Positions 25,946 to 33,249 of a stretch of DNA of 64,000 nucleotides are shown in pieces. The position numbers and the translations under genes are program-made. The stretch is from JBMTVN01 sp046047235. GTDB taxonomy: Bacteria; Verrucomicrobiota; Verrucomicrobiia; Limisphaerales; JAHDYP01. The stretch spans positions 9,549-73,548 of the forward strand of contig JBJOII010000005.1 of the NCBI GenBank assembly GCA_046047235.1, in the 5' to 3' direction. The first letter of the stretch is position 1. The number at the start of each line of letters is the position of its first letter. Below the pieces are notes generated by a model. It saw only the letters and a program-made list of their open reading frames with translations, ran no database searches and was not told where the DNA came from.

Positions 25946-25988
25946 CCGATCGGAATCGCTATCCCTGTCGAGATCGGTAATCGGTATC
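25946..25988. repeat. Degenerate hexanucleotide array between gmd and fcl
   Basis: Starting 20 bases after the gmd stop, seven near-hexamers end in ATC or GTC: CCGATC, GGAATC, GCTATC, CCTGTC, GAGATC, GGTAATC, GGTATC. The unit is a loose NNNATC pattern, not a clean hairpin. It lies between two convergent genes. Function unknown. Confidence 0.5.
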
Positions 25989-26026
25989 GGGAAACAGCTG
26001 CTGAGGGAGCCAATACTCCGCTCGCC

Positions 26027-26959
26027 CTACCCCCGCACGGCCTCCAAATACTGCTGGTAAACGCGGCGCACCCCTTCCTCCAAAGCAATCTCCGGCTCCC
26101 ACCCCAGCGCACGAATCTTGCCCGAATCCAGCAACTTGCGCGGAGTCCCGTCCGGCTTGGAATGATCCCACTCTATAACCCCTCCAAAACCCACCACTCC
26201 CCTCACCAGCTCGGCTAACTCCGCAATAGTTACCTCCTGACCTGAACCGATGTTCAGAATTGGCTCATCCGAGTAATGCTCCATCAGAAAGATGCAGGCC
26301 CGGGCCAGATCGTCCGCATGCAGAAACTCACGCCGCGGGGTGCCCGTCCCCCAAAGCACAATCCGCTTATCCCCCCGCTCCCGGGCTTCATGAAAACGGC
26401 GGATCAGCGCCGGAAGCACATGCGACCCCTGCAAATCATAGTTGTCCCCCGGACCGTATAAGTTGGTCGGCATGGCCGAGATAAAATCGGAACCGTATTG
26501 CCGACGATAGGCCTGACACAGCTTGATCCCCGCAATCTTCGCAACGGCATACCATTGATTGGTTTCCTCCAGGGCCCCAGTAAGTAGCGCGCCCTCGGGA
26601 ATCGGCTGTGGTGCCAGCCGCGGATAGATGCAGGAACTGCCCAGGAAGAGCAACTTCTTCACTCCATGACGATGGGATGCCTCGATGAGATGATTCTGGA
26701 TCTGCAGGTTCTCATAAAGAAACTCAGCCGGCCGACTCCTGTTCGCCTCGATCCCTCCCACCTTCGCCGCTGCCACAAACACATAGTCCGGCCGCTCCAA
26801 CCCAAAAAATCGGTCCACCGCCACGGCATCCAAAAGATCGAGCTGCTGTCGGCTGCGCCCCAGTAGACAGCTGTAGCCCAGCCCGCTTAGCGATCTCCAT
26901 AACGCACTCCCCACCAACCCCTTGTGGCCCGCCACGTAGATTTTGGATTCAAGGTTCAT
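26027..26959 (-). CDS. fcl: GDP-L-fucose synthase
   Basis: Epimerase/reductase turning the gmd product into GDP-L-fucose. Motifs: NADP site VAGHKGLVGSALWRSL, the catalytic region FLGSSCIYP, NQWYAVAKIAGIKLC (Tyr-x3-Lys), and MPTNLYGPGDNYD. ATG 26959 starts MNLESKIYVAGHKG, the usual N-terminus; the open frame adds nine residues upstream. It is convergent with gmd, whereas these genes are normally one operon, so they must be transcribed separately here. Confidence 0.95.
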   Translation of the reverse strand: MNLESKIYVAGHKGLVGSALWRSLSGLGYSCLLGRSRQQLDLLDAVAVDRFFGLERPDYVFVAAAKVGGIEANRSRPAEFLYENLQIQNHLIEASHRHGVKKLLFLGSSCIYPRLAPQPIPEGALLTGALEETNQWYAVAKIAGIKLCQAYRRQYGSDFISAMPTNLYGPGDNYDLQGSHVLPALIRRFHEARERGDKRIVLWGTGTPRREFLHADDLARACIFLMEHYSDEPILNIGSGQEVTIAELAELVRGVVGFGGVIEWDHSKPDGTPRKLLDSGKIRALGWEPEIALEEGVRRVYQQYLEAVRG

Positions 26960-27040
26960 CGGCAAGATCCATCGATGGTAGTCCACCCCTCAACCTCCCG
27001 TCCATCACTGCGAATGAAACCCGCCCAGTCTACACGCCAT

Positions 27041-27074
27041 AAACTGGACACCTGTTCGGTCCCATGTCCGGTTT
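27041..27074 (+). promoter_or_regulatory. TGTC-containing inverted repeat, possible PilR-type activator site
   Basis: AAACTGGACA (27041-27050) and TGTCCGGTTT (27065-27074) are inverted copies with one mismatch and a 14-base spacer, about 70-100 bases upstream of the sigma-54 promoter. PilR sites in Pseudomonas are described as TGTC-containing. The placement is right for an NtrC-type enhancer. Confidence 0.5.
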
Positions 27075-27142
27075 AAGACAGAAAAGAGGCACTCAACCCC
27101 GCCAGCCAAAGGAAAAAGTCTTGCTTTTCGCGCCTTTGAACT

Positions 27143-27159
27143 TTGGCATCGTGCCTGCT
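27143..27159 (+). promoter_or_regulatory. Sigma-54 promoter of the pilin gene
   Basis: TTGGCATCGTGCCTGCT matches the -24/-12 consensus (YTGGCACG-N4-TTGCW), with GG at 27145-27146 and GC at 27157-27158, exactly ten bases apart. Transcription should start near 27170, leaving about 110 bases of leader before the pilin ATG. It fits the NtrC-type regulator encoded at 18387. Confidence 0.75.
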
Positions 27160-27280
27160 GAAGCGAACTTGCGGTTTGCAGAAGGCAATCAGTGAACGAA
27201 ACCAGCAATATATGTAAATGCCTCCTGTCTGTGTTCACGCCGCAAATAAAAACAACAACAGCACAGCAATAAGGATCGAA

Positions 27281-27667
27281 ATGAAGAGCATCAAGAACCT
27301 CCGTAAGGGCTTCACCCTCGTCGAAATTATGATCGTGGTGGCCATCATCGGCCTCCTGGCCGCGATCGCCATCCCGAACTTCGTTCGGGCTCGCGAAAGC
27401 GCCCAAACCAACTCCTGCATCAATAACCTCCGCCAAATCGACGGCGCCAAGCAGCAATGGGCTCTCGAAAACCGCGCTGCAAGCACCGCAACCGTTGCTG
27501 AAAGCGCGATCGCTCCCTACTTGGGTCGTGACGCTGCCGCAACCACCGTGGACATCGTCTGCCCGGCTGGCGGTACATCCGCAACTTTCGCGACCAGCTA
27601 CACCATCAACACGGTCGACACCGCCCCAGTCTGTCAGATCAACGGCACCGACCACGTCCTTCCCTAA
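27281..27667 (+). CDS. Type IV pilin (major pilin candidate)
   Basis: Prepilin of 128 residues. The leader MKSIKNLRKG is cut before Phe, with Glu at +5 (FTLVEIMIVVAIIGLLAAIA), the classical type IVa layout. The globular part has two Cys late in the chain (VDIVCPAGG and PVCQINGTD) that could form the pilin disulfide loop. ATG 27281 is fixed by the ribosome site AAGGA at 27271. A sigma-54 promoter lies upstream and a 12-bp terminator hairpin downstream, so it is probably transcribed alone at high level. Confidence 0.93.
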   Translation: MKSIKNLRKGFTLVEIMIVVAIIGLLAAIAIPNFVRARESAQTNSCINNLRQIDGAKQQWALENRAASTATVAESAIAPYLGRDAAATTVDIVCPAGGTSATFATSYTINTVDTAPVCQINGTDHVLP

Positions 27668-27694
27668 CGGATTCTGAGGCGTAAATTCTCGCAA

Positions 27695-27728
27695 GAAGGG
27701 TCCGGGCACCCCCCGGACCCTTCCTCTT
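27695..27728 (+). terminator. Terminator hairpin after the first pilin gene
   Basis: A 12-bp perfect stem (27695-27706 with 27712-27723; GAAGGGTCCGGG/CCCGGACCCTTC) with a five-base loop, followed by CTCTTA. The T-tract is poor, so it could also protect the 3' end of the pilin mRNA. Confidence 0.65.
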
Positions 27729-27824
27729 AGTGGGCAGGCCACGCGCGGCCCGTATAAGGAGCGGACTTGTCCGGATCGTGCGCAGGCTTGCCTAGGCGAG
27801 TCATTTGTAGTTAGAAAGGCCCCA

Positions 27825-28208
27825 ATGCGCGCTGCAGTGTTCCAGCACAAGCTAGCTTTCACGCTCGTGGAGATCATGATCGTGGTAGCAATCATTGGCC
27901 TCCTCGCCGCCATCGCGATCCCCAACTTCGTAAAAGTACGGGAGCGAGCACAGACCAATGCCTGCATCAACAACCTCCGTTTGATTGATGCATCGAAACA
28001 ACAGTGGGCCCTGGAGATGCGCCAACCCGGTAGCGCCACGCCCACGATCTCCGAGATTTCGGATTACCTGATCCGGGCGAATAATTCCCGTCTGCCGTTT
28101 TGTCCCGCGAATCAAAACACGAACTTCACGGCCAACTACAACATCAATCAGGTAACCAATCCCCCAACCTGCGTGCAGGTGCCGGCGGATCACAGGCTAC
28201 AGTTTTAG
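27825..28208 (+). CDS. Second type IV pilin-like protein, Ala at the -1 cleavage position
   Basis: A 127-residue paralogue of the preceding pilin. The helix FTLVEIMIVVAIIGLLAAIA is identical, and the following segments match closely (RAQTNACINNLRLIDASKQQ). The residue before the cleavage site is Ala (FQHKLA then F), not the usual Gly. Two late Cys (PFCPANQN and PTCVQ) are kept. AGAAAGG at 27813-27819 is a good ribosome site for ATG 27825. It is probably a minor pilin or a duplicate. Its stop overlaps the stop of the convergent YfhO gene by four bases. Confidence 0.88.
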   Translation: MRAAVFQHKLAFTLVEIMIVVAIIGLLAAIAIPNFVKVRERAQTNACINNLRLIDASKQQWALEMRQPGSATPTISEISDYLIRANNSRLPFCPANQNTNFTANYNINQVTNPPTCVQVPADHRLQF

Positions 28209-30514
28209 ACAATAACGACAGCCTGCTTAAAGCTCTCGGGCCCGGACATTGTCCGGGCCTTGTTGTTTGCGCCTACAATTCCGATCCCCACTCCAATCCA
28301 AGCCAGCAACAGCCCCACAAGGAATGCTCGGTCCCAGAAGACGAGTTCGAGGTCATGCTCCCCTGCAGACAGCTCTACCGCCTGCAGAGCCAGATCCGTT
28401 TTCGCTACCGCAACCGCCTCACCGTCGATGGTCGCACGCCAATGAGGATAGTAGGCTTGAGCAATTCGAAGTAATCCCGCTCGCCGGACCGCTGCACGAA
28501 TTGTGACTCCCCCACCAGTCCAAGACGACCGCAGCAACTGCGCCTCGGCATCAGAGTTACCCGGCTCGGCAATGGGAGCATCCGTAATCAAACAGGTATA
28601 TCGTCCTGCCTGATAGCCCGGCTCGCTCAGAATCCGTAGCACATCCTCTTGCGATTCCGCAGGCCTCACCGATGGGAATGTCATCAACGGCGCAGCACTA
28701 CTGCGGTGCATCCACTCAAAATCAGCACCTGGCCGGGTTATCTGGCTAACACCCAGGAGATCCAATATTTCTTCCTCACCCGAAGCCAACTGTTGTTCGG
28801 CTATCGCTCTCAGCGCCAGACTATCGCGCAGCTCTAGAGAGAAGAACCCGTGGACAATCGGAATCCGCTCAATGAGGTTCACATTCCCGAGCAACGCCAA
28901 CCGCAGGATCAGGAAATCGTTCTCCAAATTTGAAATGTCCTTTTGCCAGACGCGACTTCCTGCCCCCACCTCGGTCATGGCTCGGGATTCGCCGAGCCGC
29001 GGGATCGGTTTCATGTCCGGCAAGTCCGCGAAGAACGGAGCCAGAATCCGGTTTTCGGCAGTCGGATTCTGGTTGGGTTGATGAGACCCAAGATCAAACG
29101 CGAGCACTCCCAGAAGGATGAGGGTTCCTGCCACAGCAGGGATCCGACGCCTCCAAGACGTGTCTGCCAACATCAACCCACCTGCAAAGATCACCAGCAG
29201 CAAGAACCGCGACCCGCCGCTTCGAAGGCTCCGGTGCCAATCCTCCCCCACTCCAGGACTGGAATGAGCGACAAACACCAACCCCAGTATCAACAGCAGG
29301 AAAACCCCCACGAGAATCCCAATGCCAAGCGCCCGCTTGCTCAGGGTCATCCCAGTCGTATGGAGCCCATGCACTCCATAGGCTGCGAGAAGAGGCAGCG
29401 CAAAGGTCGTGAGTATGATGTATTTGATGGGGAACCGGATGAACTCAAGAGGCGGTAAAGCACGCTCAAGTAGAGGCAGCAGCCCGCCCCTTGGGCCCGT
29501 GGCCAGCCAGAAGCCAAAGAAGGCCAGACTAAGCAGAACCAAGACCCTCCTAGATCGGACCCGCCACAACGCACAAATAGCTAGGAGGACGACCCCGATG
29601 CCGGGATAAAACGAATTGGTCCAGAACTGGTCCCGATGGAAGGCGATCCCAAGGGGGGAAACCAATGTTCGATACTGGGGAATCAGGAAATTGCCCCAGG
29701 CACCGGTAGCCATAGACCAGTCAGGGCGATCAAACGCCGAAGCCCGATGCGAGTGTTGTAGGAGGAGCTCCAGGAATGGCAGCAACTGCGCCGCCGAAAG
29801 CATGACCACGATCGCAATGACACTCAGCAACCGCAGCCACCCCCTCAGACCGCGCGAACAAGAACTGAACCCTCCCCCGAACAGCCAGAGAACTCCCACA
29901 ACCACCCAGGTCAGGAGAATCACCTCCGGCGCCCCGGTCAACATCTGCATCCCCCCCAACACCGCAGCGTGAATGATCCATTGACCGCCTCGACAGCACG
30001 CCATCTCCACCACCAGCACCACCCAGGGCATCCAAGCGAATGCCGCCATGTTGTTGGGCCACATCATGGAGTTGGTCAGCAGGCCGCCGAAGGCAAACCC
30101 TAAACCGGCGATACAAGCCCCCAACCGATCCCCCGCCCATTTCCATGCGAGCCAATACATTCCCAACCCGGCCCAGGCAAGGTGCAGCACCATGAAGAGG
30201 TTCACACCCCAGGGTAGCGGCAAAAGCAGATAGATGAGGGATCCGGGGTACAGCACCATCGTGTTCCACTGCGCCAGAAACGGCATACCGCAACCACTGT
30301 AAGGATTCCAAAGCGGCACCTCCCCCTGCCAAAAGGAAACATGATGATGATAGGCTATTGGATATCCGAAGATCCCGAAATCACGGTAGAAGAGGGTCCT
30401 GAAACCCAGAGCGATATCCCCATACACCACCAGAATCACCACCCCCAAAAACAAGGCAAAACCAGCAAGGGTAAGCCCCCTGCCCTCCACCAGCTTTATT
30501 TTGTCGGCCGACAT
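28205..30514 (-). CDS. YfhO-family multi-pass membrane protein
   Basis: A 769-residue membrane protein of the YfhO type, glycosyltransferase-like proteins with a GT-C-type topology. About 12-13 hydrophobic helices fill the first two thirds. Typical blocks are the luminal FYRDFGIFGYPIAYHHH, WNPYSGCGMPFLAQWN and, near the end, YYPHWRATIDGEAVAV with a final helix. The family is thought to transfer sugars or lipids to cell-surface polymers; the substrate here is unknown. ATG 30514 is used (a TTG lies three codons upstream). Confidence 0.82.
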   Translation of the reverse strand: MSADKIKLVEGRGLTLAGFALFLGVVILVVYGDIALGFRTLFYRDFGIFGYPIAYHHHVSFWQGEVPLWNPYSGCGMPFLAQWNTMVLYPGSLIYLLLPLPWGVNLFMVLHLAWAGLGMYWLAWKWAGDRLGACIAGLGFAFGGLLTNSMMWPNNMAAFAWMPWVVLVVEMACCRGGQWIIHAAVLGGMQMLTGAPEVILLTWVVVGVLWLFGGGFSSCSRGLRGWLRLLSVIAIVVMLSAAQLLPFLELLLQHSHRASAFDRPDWSMATGAWGNFLIPQYRTLVSPLGIAFHRDQFWTNSFYPGIGVVLLAICALWRVRSRRVLVLLSLAFFGFWLATGPRGGLLPLLERALPPLEFIRFPIKYIILTTFALPLLAAYGVHGLHTTGMTLSKRALGIGILVGVFLLLILGLVFVAHSSPGVGEDWHRSLRSGGSRFLLLVIFAGGLMLADTSWRRRIPAVAGTLILLGVLAFDLGSHQPNQNPTAENRILAPFFADLPDMKPIPRLGESRAMTEVGAGSRVWQKDISNLENDFLILRLALLGNVNLIERIPIVHGFFSLELRDSLALRAIAEQQLASGEEEILDLLGVSQITRPGADFEWMHRSSAAPLMTFPSVRPAESQEDVLRILSEPGYQAGRYTCLITDAPIAEPGNSDAEAQLLRSSWTGGGVTIRAAVRRAGLLRIAQAYYPHWRATIDGEAVAVAKTDLALQAVELSAGEHDLELVFWDRAFLVGLLLAWIGVGIGIVGANNKARTMSGPESFKQAVVIV
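28239..28267 (+). terminator. Terminator of the second pilin gene, inside the convergent gene
   Basis: GGCCCGGAC (28239-28247) pairs with GTCCGGGCC (28251-28259) around loop ATT, followed by TTGTTGTTT. It lies within the last codons of the minus-strand YfhO gene. Confidence 0.75.
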
Positions 30515-30732
30515 CCTGATCAATCCTGCCAGAAATCCCTCTGGCCACCCGCAGCAAGAACCCCGGCAAGAGGACGATGCCCTACCTTGTCAGGGCACCC
30601 TTGAATGAAAAGGAGAATATCGAAAAGCTGATTTCACGCCTCGCGCCGCAGAAAGCTCAGCCAGAAAAGACTCTGTCACCCACTCCAACCGCCAGGCAGT
30701 CCTCGCCCCCCCTTCGGTGAATCGAACCCGGA

Positions 30733-31665
30733 CTACCGCCGTCGAGTCGAATGCTCCTGCAACCAATGCACATCGCGGTTGTCGGGAGACAACCTGACAT
30801 CAGGGATCAGCCCATCCTTCTGCAACGGGGGCGTGGTTCGATCATCCACCCAACGATGAATCTCAGCATGTCCATCGGCAAAAGACAGCCCCCCGGCCTT
30901 GTTATGATAGCTGCCGGGAAGATCGTAAAAACCCGTCATGGCCGGTTCATCGGGCCACCCCTGCATGTCCGTAGCAAAGTTGCCTATGTCGATGCTGTCC
31001 TGCCGCATGTCCAAGAAGAGAAAGGTCATGGATGGCCCCGGATCGACCATGTCACTCTCCTTCAGGTAGACCCTCCAGCGTGATCCCCCAGGCAGAGACC
31101 AATCGGAACTCCCCGACAGCCCGCCATCCACGCCACCAAAGCCCCCGACCCACAAGTTCATGGACATGCTGCGCACGCGTTTGACCCGCTGACCGGCATA
31201 AGGCCCCCGGCTCGGAACCACGGTGGCAGAATCCGACGGGCACTTCCAAATCTCCGCATTTTCGCCACAGTACGGCCAAAGCCGACTCTTCTTGATGTCC
31301 TTTTCCAAGTCCCAGTTGGAGTCATTGTTGGGGTCAAAGTCCATCCCACCCGACACCCACGCGAACTCGTCCAGCTGCGGCCCCGCTGGATGACCACTGG
31401 CAAAGAGAATCCGACCGTCGTTGTCCGCGTTGTAGCTGATCCATGCCAAGGTCAGCTGCCTGAAGTTGTTCATGCACTGAATCCCCTGGGCTTTGGATTT
31501 GGCACTACTCAGGGCCGGCAGCAGCATCCCCGCGAGAATGGCAATGATGGCAATCACCACCAGAAGCTCGATCAGGGTGAAAGCGGCATGGTTGCCACGC
31601 CCCCCGCGAGAGCCATCCAAACCCATGACACGACTGGTATTGGATCTGTACGGAACCGAACGCAT
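30733..31665 (-). CDS. Type II secretion-like pseudopilin with H-X9-DG motif, Ala at -1
   Basis: Paralogue of the pseudopilin at 14304. The N-terminal helix FTLIELLVVIAIIAILAGML is the same and LLPALSSAKSKAQGIQCMNN follows. The C-terminal HNKAGGLSFADGHAEIHRW carries the H-X9-DG motif. The residue before the cleavage Phe is Ala (GNHAA then F), as in the second pilin. ATG 31665 gives a 28-residue leader; ATG 31626 would give 15. It is divergent from the phosphofructokinase gene. Confidence 0.83.
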   Translation of the reverse strand: MRSVPYRSNTSRVMGLDGSRGGRGNHAAFTLIELLVVIAIIAILAGMLLPALSSAKSKAQGIQCMNNFRQLTLAWISYNADNDGRILFASGHPAGPQLDEFAWVSGGMDFDPNNDSNWDLEKDIKKSRLWPYCGENAEIWKCPSDSATVVPSRGPYAGQRVKRVRSMSMNLWVGGFGGVDGGLSGSSDWSLPGGSRWRVYLKESDMVDPGPSMTFLFLDMRQDSIDIGNFATDMQGWPDEPAMTGFYDLPGSYHNKAGGLSFADGHAEIHRWVDDRTTPPLQKDGLIPDVRLSPDNRDVHWLQEHSTRRR

Positions 31666-31828
31666 GACTTAGTTTGCTGTCGTTTCAGCATATGTCAACG
31701 CGTGGGCCTACGTAGCCCGCAGGGCCTTTTAGGCCTTCATCGCGAAGGAAACAGGCAGACGGAAGCCCTCGTTAACCCTGAATTCGTCTTTGACACTCCG
31801 AATGCCGATTGGCAAGGTGCCCGCTCGA

Positions 31829-31856
31829 TTGACTAGGGTTGCAGGCGGGATAAAAG
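31829..31856 (+). promoter_or_regulatory. Probable sigma-70 promoter of the phosphofructokinase gene
   Basis: TTGACT (31829-31834), 16-base spacer, TAAAAG (31851-31856), 37 bases before the ATG at 31894. Confidence 0.4.
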
Positions 31857-31893
31857 GATTCCGCGGAACCGCCCTCGTAACTGAAAATATCTT

Positions 31894-33165
31894 ATGTCTG
31901 AACTCGAAGGAAACCTGCTGGTAGCCCAATCGGGCGGGCCTACCTGCGCGATCAACGCCAGTGTCGCCGGAGTGGTGACCGAAGCGGGCAAGCACGCCTG
32001 CATCACGGAAATCTACGGCGGTCTGAACGGTATCTATGGAATCCTCAACGAGAACCTGTGTGACCTGAACGAAGAGATGGCACGGGCCATCGAAGGCCTC
32101 AAGCACACCCCGGCGGCCGCTCTCGGAACCTGCCGCTACAAAATCGACTTCAAACGCAACCCGGAGGCCGCCGCCAAGGATATGGACCGGCTCTTCGAGG
32201 TCTTTCAGGCGCACAATATCCGCTACTTCTTCTACGCCGGCGGAAACGATTCCCAGGACACCTCCCATAAAATCCACGAGGAAGCCGTCAAACGCGGCTG
32301 GAGCATGAAGGTCATCGGCGTCCCCAAGACCATCGATAACGACCTGCCCCACACCGACCACTGCCCCGGATACGGATCAGTGATCAAATACTGCGCCGCG
32401 ACCACCATGGAGATCGGCTTCGACGTGGGCAGCATGGCCACCGATGACGGCTCCTGCTGCATCGTCGAAGTCATGGGCCGCTCAGCCGGCTGGATCGCAG
32501 CAGGCACTGTCCTCGCCAAGCGAGGCTCGGACGACCCGCCCCACATCATCCTCCTCCCCGAGATCCAATACGACCTCGACGCCGTCCTCGCCAAGGTCAA
32601 GGAAACCGTCGAGAAACACCGCTATTGCGTGATGGTGGTGGGTGAAGGTATCCGCAATGCCCAAGGAGAAGAGATCGGTGCGGATAAGACCAAACTGGAC
32701 GCCTTCGGCCACCCCCTCCTTTCGGGCGCTGCCGACCGGCTGGCCGAAATGATTCAGGGCAAACTCGGCACCAAGACCCGCACTGTGAAGCTCGGTTACG
32801 CCCAACGAGCGGCCGCTCATTTCGCCAGTGCAACCGATATCAACGAGTCCTTCGCTTGCGGTGAGGCCGCAGTCCGCGCCGCCACGAACGGCATGAGCGG
32901 ACTCATGGTGAAAATCGTCCGCCGCGCCAGCCACCCCTACAAATGGGAACTGGCCCTCCAACCGCTCGAAGACATCGCGAATGTCGAACACTTCGTTCCG
33001 CGTGAGTGGATCAGCGAAGACGGAATGCTCCCCAACGAGAAATTCGTGGAATACGCCCGACCGCTGGTCGAAGGCGAAGTGCAGCCCCCCATGGAAGGCG
33101 GCCTGCCGAAATATGTCACCCTCGAGAAGGTGCCGGTGGAAAAGAAACTCCCCCCGCGCGCCTAG
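31894..33165 (+). CDS. 6-phosphofructokinase, predicted PPi-dependent
   Basis: Group of PFK that phosphorylates fructose-6-phosphate reversibly with PPi. The phosphate-site block is YAGGNDSQDT, with Asp where ATP enzymes have Gly. The catalytic block is GVPKTIDND, with Lys where ATP enzymes have Gly; both are the marks of PPi use. Other conserved parts are MATDDGSCCIVEVMGRSAGW and KLGYAQRAA. The 423 residues are normal for this clade. A strong terminator follows the stop. The predicted use of PPi fits with the membrane pyrophosphatase in the same window. Confidence 0.9.
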   Translation: MSELEGNLLVAQSGGPTCAINASVAGVVTEAGKHACITEIYGGLNGIYGILNENLCDLNEEMARAIEGLKHTPAAALGTCRYKIDFKRNPEAAAKDMDRLFEVFQAHNIRYFFYAGGNDSQDTSHKIHEEAVKRGWSMKVIGVPKTIDNDLPHTDHCPGYGSVIKYCAATTMEIGFDVGSMATDDGSCCIVEVMGRSAGWIAAGTVLAKRGSDDPPHIILLPEIQYDLDAVLAKVKETVEKHRYCVMVVGEGIRNAQGEEIGADKTKLDAFGHPLLSGAADRLAEMIQGKLGTKTRTVKLGYAQRAAAHFASATDINESFACGEAAVRAATNGMSGLMVKIVRRASHPYKWELALQPLEDIANVEHFVPREWISEDGMLPNEKFVEYARPLVEGEVQPPMEGGLPKYVTLEKVPVEKKLPPRA

Positions 33166-33182
33166 GCTGTTTTTAAAGTCAC

Positions 33183-33223
33183 AAACCGGCATGTCAGTTC
33201 GCTGACATGCCGGTTTTCTTTTT
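33183..33223 (+). terminator. Strong intrinsic terminator with UUCG loop
   Basis: A 15-bp perfect stem (33183-33197 with 33202-33216) closed by a TTCG tetraloop, followed by T-rich TCTTTTT. It ends the phosphofructokinase transcript. Confidence 0.93.
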
Positions 33224-33249
33224 CCGCCGGAACGCCAGACCGGCCCGGA

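Noticed and set aside
27005..28045. Long minus-strand frame (346 codons)
   Set aside because: It is antisense to both pilin genes, which have leaders, ribosome sites and a promoter. The translation has no domain.
31690..31725. Palindromic stretches near GGGCCTACGTAGCCC upstream of the phosphofructokinase gene
   Set aside because: Short imperfect stems without T-tract or position relative to a promoter; no function can be argued.
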